In this document: positions 34,263 through 42,984 of the stretch, in pieces
Layout of the letters: every line of letters begins with the position of its first letter
Numbering within the stretch: position 1 is the first letter of the stretch
Source: Prorocentrum cordatum
Taxonomy: Eukaryota; Sar; Dinophyceae; Prorocentrales; Prorocentraceae
DNA: 64,000 nucleotides
Direction: 5' to 3'
Assembly (NCBI GenBank): GCA_963575745.1
Contig: CAUYUJ010014770.1
Span: 119,598-183,597, forward strand
Made by a program: the position numbers and the translations under genes
The notes under the pieces: model-generated
Told to the model about the DNA's origin: nothing
The model's database searches: none
Seen by the model: only the letters and a program-made list of their open reading frames with translations

Positions 34263-34438
34263 CGTTACTCTTGCGCAGCATCGTATCAAGCCTCAACTTG
34301 GACCTAGTCATCGCAGATGTGAAGGGAGCCTTTCTGCAAGGCAAAGCCATCGCACGCGAGCTCTACTTCCGTATCCCGACGAACCTCGGGAAGTGCAACA
34401 TCCCGGGAGTGAAGGCAGGCGACCTGGCGACCTGCTGA
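34166..34438 (+). pseudogene. Pol: reverse transcriptase motif A segment
   Basis: Short piece in a third frame carrying RT finger and palm residues: QMTLLLRSIVSSLN, then LVIADVKGAFLQG with the first catalytic Asp. It ends at TGA 34,436-34,438 after another one-base shift. The continuing residues KLNKSIYGTNDAARA are in the next frame. Confidence 0.85.
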
Positions 34439-36438
34439 AGTTAAACAAGAGCATCTACGGGACCAACGATGCAGCTCGTGCGCGGCACGTGGCACTACGC
34501 GAGACGCTCGTGAAACTTGGATGGGAAGGCCTGAGCTTCGAGCCCGCGACCTTCACCAAGCGCAATGCGGAGGGCACGATCATCGGGATCATGTGCCTGC
34601 ACGTGGACGCCTTCCTCATGGGCATCAAGCAGGACGACCCGGAGGGCGCCAAGATCATGAAGGACCTGCAGAAGGACATCGACTTTGGCGAGGTCAAGTA
34701 CGCGAAGAAAGAGCAGGCGACGTTCTGTGGCCGGGCCTACAGGCAGGACAAGGACGGCAGCATCAACGTCACCATGGAGGCCTACGTGAAGTCGATGCAG
34801 ACTGCACGTATCCCCGGAGAGCGCTGCAAGGCACCAGATAGCGCCTTGACCCATGCAGAGCATCGTGGACTACGAATGGTAGTTGGGCAACTGCAATGGG
34901 CTGCGCGAGTGATATGCTTCGAGGAGGCCTTCGAGGCATCCCGACTGGCATCTACGCTGGGAGCTCCGACGGTGAAGGACCTGCAGGACGGCAGCGCGGC
35001 CATCAGGCGGATGCCGAAGCGGGGCGACTTGCTGATCAGGTTCTCAGCAGGCCTGAACCTGTGGGAGACCACGGTGATCAATGCCACCGACAGTGCTTTC
35101 GACAATCTGCCGAAGCACAGATCACAACGCGGACACTTCATCATGCTGGGCGACCAGAAGATCAACGAGGACCACAGCAACAAGTACAAGGTGCACTGCA
35201 TTGGGTGGCAGTCCTCCAAGATTCAACGAGCGGCGCGATCTACTCTCTCAGCGGAGACCTACTCATGTGCATATTTAATGGACATGTTGATATGGACAAG
35301 GTCGACCCTGGCGGAGATCCTGTACCCGGAGATGGACATGGCCGAGATTGTGCACGACACCTGCCCGGTGAAATGCATTTCGGTGACCGACTGCAAGAGC
35401 CTCTGCGACACGATCACAAAGGAGAAGATCTCAATGACGGACAGGAGGCTTTCTCTGGAAGCGGCTATATTGCGACAGTCACTCAGGGCGGTCAGCATCG
35501 AGCGGGTCAAGAGCGAGCAGATGCTAGCGGACTGTTTGACGAAAGTACTTCCAGGAGGCTACGCGAGGAAGATAGTTACATCAAACCTGAGGACTCTTGG
35601 GCCTGATGACAGGGCGCCGTCAACACGCGGACGAAAGCTTGTTGGACCAGAGAAGGCGGCAGCCAACAAGGAGGTGGACGAGCTCAACGCGAGGATGGCC
35701 AAGTACGTCGAGCAGGAGCTGTACGATGACACCGGGAAGGACGACGAGGAGATCTCTACGTGGCCGGTGGAGACGTACAACTACGTGCACGAGTGCTTCT
35801 ACGACGACAAGGACGAGGTTCAAGACGAGGACTACGTCGAGGCATTCTACACGGAAGAGCTAACGGACAACTGCCCGATGGAGAGGAATGGCGCGCAGAG
35901 AACCATCCAGATACCTGACCAAATTGTAGTTATGTTTCAACTTTGTGCACTTGCGGTGTATGGAGTTTGTCTTTCGATGTCTCCTACGGTGGCGACAGTA
36001 GTCTCTATCATCGCGGGTCTCATCATATTCATTTACGTAATGCAGCCCAAGCAGGACGACAACGAGGACACCGCTGAGCCGATGGAGGTGGATAGTTCAA
36101 GCAGCGACAACCTGTTCATGCCGGAGTTGCCCGAGAAGCTGGTCAAGGTCAAATCCAGGCCGGCGAAGGCTACGCCGAAAGCTACGACGACAATGCTCGC
36201 AGTACGAGCCGATCCAGTGGCCTACGATGACGAGATCATGAGAGATGGACCAATTATGCTGGGAGATAGTGCTCTACTGAGGCAGCGGCTGGAGAACATG
36301 GGACCGACGATAATCAGGAGTGGCAAGTACGAGGGCGACAGCTACGAAACGATCTATACCAAGGACAGGCACTACGCAAATTGCCTAGGACGGTGTCTCA
36401 AGCTGGACGCAGACGAGAGCAGGAGTTATAACAGGTAA
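34420..36438 (+). CDS. pol: Pol: RT palm/thumb, RNase H and membrane-hairpin tail
   Basis: The frame starts inside RT with LNKSIYGTNDAARARH. The YxDD box is at ~34,585-34,615 and reads MCLHVDAFLMG, so the second catalytic Asp is Ala (GCC where GAC is expected). Copia-type connection follows (ALTHAEHRGLRMVVGQLQW). RNase H is at about 35,070-35,560: NATDSAFDN, STLSAETYSCA and VTDCKSLCDT, then the usual end KSEQMLADCLTK. Unusually, about 275 more residues follow. They include an acidic region and, at about 35,920-36,045, a strongly hydrophobic segment: IVVMFQLCALAVYG, a short turn, then VATVVSIIAGLIIFIYVM. This looks like a membrane hairpin or one long helix. The end at 36,436-36,438 is a normal stop. 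Confidence 0.85.
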   Translation, partial: RPGDLLKLNKSIYGTNDAARARHVALRETLVKLGWEGLSFEPATFTKRNAEGTIIGIMCLHVDAFLMGIKQDDPEGAKIMKDLQKDIDFGEVKYAKKEQATFCGRAYRQDKDGSINVTMEAYVKSMQTARIPGERCKAPDSALTHAEHRGLRMVVGQLQWAARVICFEEAFEASRLASTLGAPTVKDLQDGSAAIRRMPKRGDLLIRFSAGLNLWETTVINATDSAFDNLPKHRSQRGHFIMLGDQKINEDHSNKYKVHCIGWQSSKIQRAARSTLSAETYSCAYLMDMLIWTRSTLAEILYPEMDMAEIVHDTCPVKCISVTDCKSLCDTITKEKISMTDRRLSLEAAILRQSLRAVSIERVKSEQMLADCLTKVLPGGYARKIVTSNLRTLGPDDRAPSTRGRKLVGPEKAAANKEVDELNARMAKYVEQELYDDTGKDDEEISTWPVETYNYVHECFYDDKDEVQDEDYVEAFYTEELTDNCPMERNGAQRTIQIPDQIVVMFQLCALAVYGVCLSMSPTVATVVSIIAGLIIFIYVMQPKQDDNEDTAEPMEVDSSSSDNLFMPELPEKLVKVKSRPAKATPKATTTMLAVRADPVAYDDEIMRDGPIMLGDSALLRQRLENMGPTIIRSGKYEGDSYETIYTKDRHYANCLGRCLKLDADESRSYNR

Positions 36439-36469
36439 AGATTTTTATATCTTAATATATGTTGCTCGG

Positions 36470-36620
36470 TGCCTTGATTTCTTTTATCTTGATATCTGTT
36501 GCTTTATATATGAACGGTAATTTGACCGTTCGAAAAGAGAATATTGAATTTCTTTTATTTGATATCTGTTGCCTGGTGCACGGACGGTAGCTTGACCGTT
36601 CGAGCCGACAATATTATTGA
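36470..36620 (+). repeat. Two ~70-bp repeats with hairpins before the 3' LTR
   Basis: TTTCTTTTATNTTGATATCT, GTTGCN and a hairpin block occur twice, about 70 bp apart. The first hairpin is GAACGGT-AATTTG-ACCGTTC (7-bp perfect stem) and the second is ACGGT-AGCTTG-ACCGT. They lie between the pol stop and the 3' LTR. No clear polypurine tract is seen next to the LTR. Confidence 0.7.
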
Positions 36621-36680
36621 ATCCTCTAGAAGCTTGCTGCAGAATTTGCCAAGGCATTATTTAGCAACGTTTCTTTCTGC

Positions 36681-36942
36681 TGTGTAAAAGTTGTACTTAT
36701 TAGCAAGGATGTGAGATATAGGATGATGTTTACAATTATCTATGTTGCTGCTCTCGCTCGCTCATGCTTGCACTCTCTTGTTCACTATTGCCACTTGTGG
36801 CTTAGACCCGCCAGCTGTGGCGGGAGGGTGGACGCATTCTACGACTGTCTAGCTTGACGTCGGAATAAGAACAGATCATACTCTATCTATTTCATCTTGT
36901 ATCAAAAAGTTGTGGGTGGAGAGATTTGGATCAATAGTTACA
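36681..36942 (+). repeat. 3' LTR
   Basis: Starts TGTGTAAAAGTTGTA and ends TCAATAGTTACA. Differences from the 5' copy include several C/T and G/A changes. LINE 1 sequence resumes at 36,943 with CCTTGTCGAACGC. Confidence 0.9.
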
Positions 36943-37800
36943 CCTTGTCGAACGCTTCTTCCAGATCTAGCGATGCCACCCAAACTTCCTCCCCCCACTC
37001 CTCCGCCTTTTCTGCGACTGCCCGTAGAGTGTGTACCACGTCTGAACAACTGTAACCAGAACGGAACCCGGCCTGCTCGGGCTGGAGCTTCGATTCCAAA
37101 AGTGTCTTGGTTCTGGCCACAAGCATTGTTGAAAACGCCTTATACATGACCGGTAAGATGCTGATGGGTCTGTAATTATTAAGAAGCATCGCGTCGCTTT
37201 TCTTGTACAGGACGATGATGTTTCTGGTCAGCCACCCGGTTGGCAAGACGTCTGCCCCCTGAAAGATTCTCGTGAACAGATCAGCCATTACTTCCAATAG
37301 CTCCTGGTGTCCGGTTTGTAGCATCTCAGCGACCACACCATCCGCAGCGCATGTTTTGCCCTTCTTCATGCGTTTCAGGACGGCCTCCAACTCCTGCACT
37401 GTGATTGGCTCAGCAGCATCCCCGGCATCATTTCGGCCCAGGTTGGGTGTTCCGGGTTCCGCAGCATACAGGTTCGTGTGAAACTCCGCGAAGACATTTG
37501 CAATCTCTTCTGGCGACGAACGGATTTCCCCGTCGACCCCTTTTGCTGCCACAATCTTCTGTCGTTTTATCGGGCCCCCCAAGATCTTGCTTAGTTCCTT
37601 GGTGGCGCCATTTCGCTGCAGTAGCTGCTCTAGTCTGGCTTCTCTTCTCTCATCGCGGATAGCAGATAAGCAACTCCGGATCTGTCTTGATAAGCGTTTG
37701 CGCTCCTCTGGAGTAGTGCTTTGCTTACGCAACTCAATCAAACCGCGAAGCTCTGTCTGTTTCTCCGTGGTCTGCTCTCCAGGGAGGGGCCGCGCCTCCA
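36938..37800 (-). pseudogene. LINE 1 reverse transcriptase, N-terminal half
   Basis: The protein-like part begins near GEQTTEKQTELRGLIELRK. It continues through a charged coiled region into RT: KRMKKGKTCAADGVVAEM, then NYRPISILPVMYKAFSTML, then PEQAGFRSGYSCSDVVH, and motif A, WVASLDLEEAFDKV, with the catalytic Asp. The stop at 36,938 is three bases inside the LTR, so it was created by the insertion. Upstream of 37,800 the same frame runs for 300 codons as Val/Gly/Ala-rich sequence, which is only the antisense of the plus-strand repeat gene. Confidence 0.9.
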
Positions 37801-37860
37801 GGCCGGCGTCACATGCGCCGGAGGAGGGCCAGTCAGAAGAGGAGCAGATGAGGAGGCGTC
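36943..37860 (-). mobile_element. LINE-like retrotransposon 1, 5' part
   Basis: This is the other half of LINE 1. It is 5'-truncated: no endonuclease domain precedes the RT, and LINE-like sequence fades out at about 37,790. The limit at 37,860 is set by the 42-bp segment shared with 26,401-26,442. Confidence 0.75.
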
Positions 37861-40800
37861 GGAGCAAGAGGCGTCCGAGGAGGCGACAGAGGAGAGAAGC
37901 AGAGAGGAGGTTGGCCGGACCATCGCCCGGGCCTCCGCCAGCCCCTGGGCTCGCGCCGGCACCTGGGCTCGCGCCTATGCCGGCACCAACACCAGCGCCT
38001 ACACTGGCACCGACGCCAGCTCCGTCACCAGCATCCTCGTTATCGCTGACTCCAGCTTGGACGCCAACGCCCGCGCCGGCACCAACGCCAGCGTCAGCGC
38101 CAGCACCGACGCCAGCCCAGACGCCAGCACGAAGGCTTCCATTGAAGCCAGCTCGGAAGCAAACGCCTACGCCGACGTCGGCCCCGAGGCCAAGCCAGAG
38201 GAGGAGGAGATGAAGGAGGAATTGGCGGAGGAGGCGAACGCGCCAGGTGAGGCTGAAGAGGCTGAAGAGGCTGACGACGCCGGCACCAACGCCCGCGCCT
38301 GCGGCGGCACCAACGCCAACGCATCCACCAGCGCCGACGCCAGCTCCGACGCCAGCATCATCACCATCGCCGACGCCAGCTCGGACGCCGACGCCTGCGC
38401 CTACGCCGACCCCGAGCCCAGGGCTCGGGAGGAGAAGGAGGAGCAGGAGGAGGAAAGGGAAGAGGTGGCGAAGACGCCAGTGGAGGACGAGGAGACCCAG
38501 GAGTCCGAAGCCGTCAGCGCCTGCGCCTACGCTGCCACCAACGCCATCGCCTGCCCCATCGCCAACGCCAGCCCCGATGCCAGCATCAACGCTGCCGATG
38601 ACGCCAGAACGGACGCCAGCGTCGGCGCTTGCGCGGGCCCCACGGTCAAGGCTGAGGATAAGGAGGATGAGACGGAGATGCTGGAAGAGGGCGAGGAAGT
38701 TGAGGAGGCTGAGGACGCCAGCGCCAACGTCTGCGCCTACGGCCGCGCCAACGCCAGCGCCTGCACCAGCACCCACGCCAGCTCCGCCGCCAGCGGTGGC
38801 CAGCGCCAGCGGCGGGCGGTGCGCAATTGCGGTTTTCTCTTAGAATCTACGCCTCGAGCCCTCAGCGGATCGGGTGCAGTTGGGCCCGACTCGAGCCCAC
38901 GTCCCTCAGGTGCAGCCGAGGCCGAGGAAGAGGAGGAGGGGGAGGCGAAGATGCCAGGAGAGGACGAGGAGGCTGAGGAGGCTGAGGACGCTGGTACCAG
39001 TACCATCACCCGCGCCTACGCCGGCACCAACGCCAGCACCAGCACCAACGCCACCCCAGACGCTGGCACAAACACTTCCACTGAAGCCAGCTCGGATGCC
39101 AACGCCCGCGCCGATGCCGGCCCTGGGGCCAAGGCTGAGGAGGAGGAGGAGGAGGAGGAGGAGGAGGAGGAGGAGGTGAAGGAGGAGGAGTTGGCGGAGG
39201 AGGCGAACCTGCCAGAAGAGTTTGAGGAGGCTGAGGACGTCGGCCCCGACACCTGCGCCTACGCCGGCACTAACGCCAGCGCATCCACCTGCACCGACGC
39301 CAGCTCCGACGCCAGGATCATCGCTACCTCTGACGCCAACTCGGATGCGGACGCCTGCGCCTACGCCGGCCCAAGGGAGAAGGAGGAGAAGGCGAAGGCG
39401 CCATATGAGGGCGAGGAGGCCCAGGAGACTGAAGGCACCAGCGCCCGCGCCTGCGCTGGCACCAACACCAGCGCCTGCCCCAACGCCAACGCCAGCCCCG
39501 ACGCCAGCACCAACGCTGCCGCCGACGCCAGATCGGATGGGGAGCATGTGGCGAGGATGCCAGAAGAGGGCGAGGAAGTTGAGGAGGCTGAGGCCGTCAG
39601 CACCAACGTCTGCGCCTACGGCGGCACCAACGCCACCGCCTGCACCAGCGCGGACGCCAGCCGCGCTAGCTGCTGCGCCGACGACGGCACCGACAGCTGC
39701 GCCGACGGCGGCACTTGCAGCTGCGTCGACAGCGTAGCCGACAGCGGCTCCGACCGCCGCGCAGATCGCGGCGCCGACAGCCGCGCCAGCAGCTGCGCCG
39801 ACGGCGGCGCCGACACTTGCGCCGACGGCGTCGCCGACAGCTGCGAAGACGGCGGCACCAACAGTTGCGTCGACAGCGTCGGCGACTGCGGCTCCGACAG
39901 CCGCGCAGACCGCCGCACCGACCGCCGCACCAGCAGCTGCACCGACGACCGCACCGGCGGCTGCGCCGACGGCGGCACCGGCAGCTGCGTCCACAGCGCT
40001 GCCGACGGCGCAGACTGCGGCGCCGACAGCCGCACCAGCAGCTGCGCCGACGACGGCACTGGCAGCCGCGCCGACGGCGGCACCGACAGTTGCGCCCACA
40101 GGGCGGCCGACAGTGGCTCCGACTGCCGCGAAGACCGCGGCGCCGACATCTGCTCCAGCTGCTGCAACGACGACGGCACCGATAGCTGCGCCGACGGCGG
40201 CACCGACACCTGCGCCGACAGCGTCGCCGACAGCGGCTCTGGCTGCCGCGCAGACCGCGGCGCCGACAGCCGCACCAGCAGCTACGCCGACCACGGCGCC
40301 GACACCTGCGCGGACGGCGTCACCGACAGCTGCGACGACGGCGGCACCGACGGCTGCGTCGACAGCGTCACCGACGGCCGCTCCGACCGCCAAACAGGCC
40401 GCGGCATCGACAGCCGCGCCCGCAGGTGCTCCGACGACGGCACCGGCAGCTGCGCCGACGGCGGCACCGGCAGCTGCGCCCACAGCGTCGCCGACTGCGG
40501 CTCCGACCGCCGCGCAGACCGCCGCGCCGACGGCCTTGCCAGCAGCTGCTCCGGCGACGGCGCCGACTGCTGCGCCGACGGCAGCACCGACGGCTGCGCC
40601 GACAGCGTCGCCGACAGCGGCTCCGACCGCCGCGCAGACCGCTGCGCCGACAGCCGCGCAGGCAGCTGCGCCGACGGCGGCGCCGACAGCTGCGAAGACG
40701 GCGTCGCCGACAGCTGCGCCGACGGCTGCACCGACAGCTGCGGCGGCGGCGGCGGCCGAGCCAGCAGCTGCGCTCACGATGGCGCCGGCAGCTGCGCTGA

Positions 40801-41653
40801 CGGCGGCAACGACAGCTGCGTCCACAGGGCAGCCGACAGCGGCTCCGACCGACGCGCAGACCGCGGCGCCGACAGCCGCACCAGCAGTTGCGCCGACGAC
40901 GGCCCTGGCAGCGGCGCCGTCGGCGGCACCGACAGCTGCGTCCACAGCGCTGCCGACGGCGGCTCCGACCGCCGCGCAGACTGCGGCGCGGACAGCCGCA
41001 CCAGCAGCTGCGCCGACCACGGCGCCGACACCTGCGCCGACGGCGTCACCGGCAGCTGCAACGACGGTTATACCGACGGCGGCATGTCTGCATCAACGTC
41101 GGGATTGCAGGCACCACCGACACCAGCTCCGACGCCAGCATCGACACACGCACGCCATCTACGTCGTCAGCAGCCGCCTCAAGTTCGAGTCGGCCCCAGT
41201 GTTCAGTACTCTGTGCGCCGTTGGCCGCCTCGCGCCACGGTGCCGCCGCTGGCAGCCTTGCGCCGTGGGAGCCGCTGCTGGTTACGGTTCGAGACCGCCC
41301 AGGCCAGCACCGACGCCAGCATCGAGGCCAGCACGGACGACAAGATCGTCGTCCGCATCGCCAGCGTCAGCACCCACGTCTACGCCCTGCGCAAAAGACC
41401 AGCAAGCGCGGAGGAGCAGCAGCTTGAGGAAGAAGAGGAGAGGCCGAGGCAACACGCCACTGTTAGGGCTTTGCGGCGGCGTCGCTTGGGGTCAGGGCGG
41501 CCAGGACTTCCAACACGACGGGGACCAGGGTCGCACCAACGCCAACGCCACCACCAGCACCGAGGCCCGCCCGGGCGCCAGCACAGACGCTTCCACCGAA
41601 GCCAGCTCGGACGCCAACGCCTACGCTTACGCGGGCCCCACGGCCAAGGCTGA
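37861..41653 (+). CDS. Host gene, C-terminal part: long acidic/TNAS repeat ORF
   Basis: One frame stays open for about 3.9 kb (the frame is open from 37,721). It opens with EASEEATEERSREE, near-identical to EASEEVTVERRS at the end of the left half (26.4 kb). It then alternates Glu-rich segments (AEEEEEEEEEEEEVKEEE) with CAYAGTNASASTCTDAS-like segments in a ~75-80-residue pattern repeated about eight times to 39,660. 39,660-41,090 is a GACGGCGGCACC-type ~12-bp minisatellite. In this frame it gives CADGGTDSCADG, and in a neighbouring frame it gives APTAAPTAAPTA. A less repetitive stretch at 41,090-41,500 includes SASTDASIEASTDD. Function unknown. The stop-free frame in a degenerate repeat suggests the frame has been selected, though GC-rich repeats can stay open by chance. 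Confidence 0.45.
39650..41090. repeat. ~12-bp GCGCCGACGGCG-type minisatellite
   Basis: Degenerate tandem 12-mers such as GCGCCGACGGCG, GCACCGACAGCTGC and CAGCGTCGCCGACAGC. In one plus frame they encode Ala-Pro-Thr-Ala repeats, in another Cys-Ala-Asp-Gly, and on the minus strand Val-Gly-Ala-Ala. The Ala-Pro-Thr version is the one that recurs in the ORF at 42,985. Confidence 0.85.
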
Positions 41654-42503
41654 GGATGAGGAGGGCGAGGCGAAGATGCCGGAGAAGGGCGAGGAAGTTG
41701 AGGAGGCTGAGGACAGCGGCACCAACACTTGCGCCTACGGCGGCGCCAACGCCAGCGGATGCTCCAGCACAGACGCCAGCTCCGCCGCCAGCGCTGGCCA
41801 GCGCCAGCGGCGGGCGGTGCGCAATCGCGAGGCCAAGATCGAGGCCAGTCCTAACGGCAGAAGCTCTTGGGCGGCGGGGGCCAGCAGGGCCTCTGACCGA
41901 GGAGCTCCTCGGAGGCTGGCGGAGGAGAGGAGACGCCGCCTGACGCTAGGGGAGCAGCAAGCCCCTAGGCGGAGGGGGCAAGGATGCCAAGGTATGACGA
42001 GGAGGCTGAGGAGGCTGAAGACGCTGGCACCCACGCCTGCGCCTACGCTGGGACTAACGTCGGCGCCAACACCAGCACCGACGTCCGCTCCGACGCCAGC
42101 CCCAACGCTTCCACTGAAGCCAGCTCGGACGCCCACGCCTACACCGACGCTGGCCCCGAGGCCGAGGCCGAGGAGGAGGAGAAGAAGGAGGAGGAGGAGG
42201 AAAAGGCAGGAGGAGGCGAACATGCCAGATGAGTCTGAGGAGGCTGAGGACGCCGGCGCCAGCGCTTGCATTTACGGCGGCCCCAACGCCAGCGCTTGCA
42301 CCAACATTGACGCCAGCTCCGACGCCAGCATCATCGCTACCTCCGACGCCAGCTCGGACGCTAGAGCCTGCGCCTACGCCAGCCTCGAGCCCAAGGCTGG
42401 AGAGGAGAAGGAGGAGGAGGAGGAGGAGGAGGATGAGGAGGAGGAGGAGGAGATGAAGGAGGAGGAGTTGGCGGAGGAGGCGAACCTGCCAACAAGAGTT
42501 TGA
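41500..42503 (+). pseudogene. Host gene continuation with frame changes
   Basis: The TNANATTST, DASTEASSDANAYAYAG and EEGEEVEEAED-type peptides of the upstream repeats continue here, but in a different frame (open from 40,113 to 42,503). At 41,984-42,232 the same kind of sequence (CAYAGTNVGANTSTD) is back in the original frame, and at 42,230-42,500 it is again in the shifted frame. The segment 41,640-41,830 is a diverged duplicate of 38,640-38,830, including GGCCAGCGCCAGCGGCGGGC. The back-and-forth shifts imply several indels or undetected introns. Confidence 0.4.
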
Positions 42504-42904
42504 GGAGGCTGAGGACGTCGGCCCCGACACCTGCGCCAGAAGAGGACGCGGACGAGGAGGCCCAGGATACTGAAGACGCCAACGCCTGCGCCCACGCCTG
42601 CACCAACGCCAGCGCCTGCCCGAACGCCAACGCCAGCTCAGACGCCAGCACCAGCGGCGTCGACGGGGTGAGCTTCAAGGTCGGGATCGTGGAGAGCGTC
42701 TCGGACGGCAGGCTCGACCTAGACAACGGCCCGAAGGCGACCGAGGCGACCCAGGCTGCGCTGGCGGACTGGTGGACGATCATCTGGTACGACTCGATGG
42801 GCGTGCCCGAGAGCCTGCAGACCAGCAAGGGTACCCACGACATCGCGGAGTGCGGCACCGAGCTGACGGAGAAGAAAGGCGCCCTCAGCCTCACCAGCGG
42901 CTGA
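42500..42904 (+). CDS. Host gene, last part: possible folded C-terminal domain
   Basis: In the original frame, EDANACAHACTNASACPNAN repeats lead into a non-repetitive end of ~80 residues: GVSFKVGIVESVSDGRLDL, then AALADWWTIIWYDSMGVPE, then DIAECGTELTEKKG, stopping at 42,902. It is the only compact-looking stretch in 37.9-42.9 kb and may be the true C-terminus of the large repeat gene. No family is recognised. Confidence 0.45.
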   Translation: MRRLRTSAPTPAPEEDADEEAQDTEDANACAHACTNASACPNANASSDASTSGVDGVSFKVGIVESVSDGRLDLDNGPKATEATQAALADWWTIIWYDSMGVPESLQTSKGTHDIAECGTELTEKKGALSLTSG

Positions 42905-42984
42905 GGCGTCGCGCCTGCGACGCACGAGTCCGAGGCGATCGATAAAAGCACGAGGGGGGGGGGGCAGCAAAGCGCAAGGCGAGT

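Larger units (their letters stand above)
27785..36942 (+). mobile_element. Ty1/copia-type LTR retrotransposon
   Basis: A 9.16-kb element with direct LTRs (27,785-28,052 and 36,681-36,942), a primer-binding-like site, Gag with a zinc knuckle, and a Pol in the copia order: integrase before RT and RNase H. It also has a methyltransferase-like domain between the protease region and integrase, and a C-terminal membrane-hairpin extension. It sits in the RT gene of LINE 1, cutting the ...EEAFDKV... motif. CCTT flanks both ends (27,781-27,784 and 36,943-36,946), the probable target duplication. The LTRs differ at about 17 aligned positions plus a few indels by eye, so the insertion is not recent. Reading frame breaks and two stops make it defective. 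Confidence 0.92.

Noticed and set aside
37800-38776. Long Val/Gly/Ala-rich N-terminal extension of the LINE 1 ORF
   Set aside because: It is the antisense of the plus-strand repeat gene; LINE similarity ends near 37,790.
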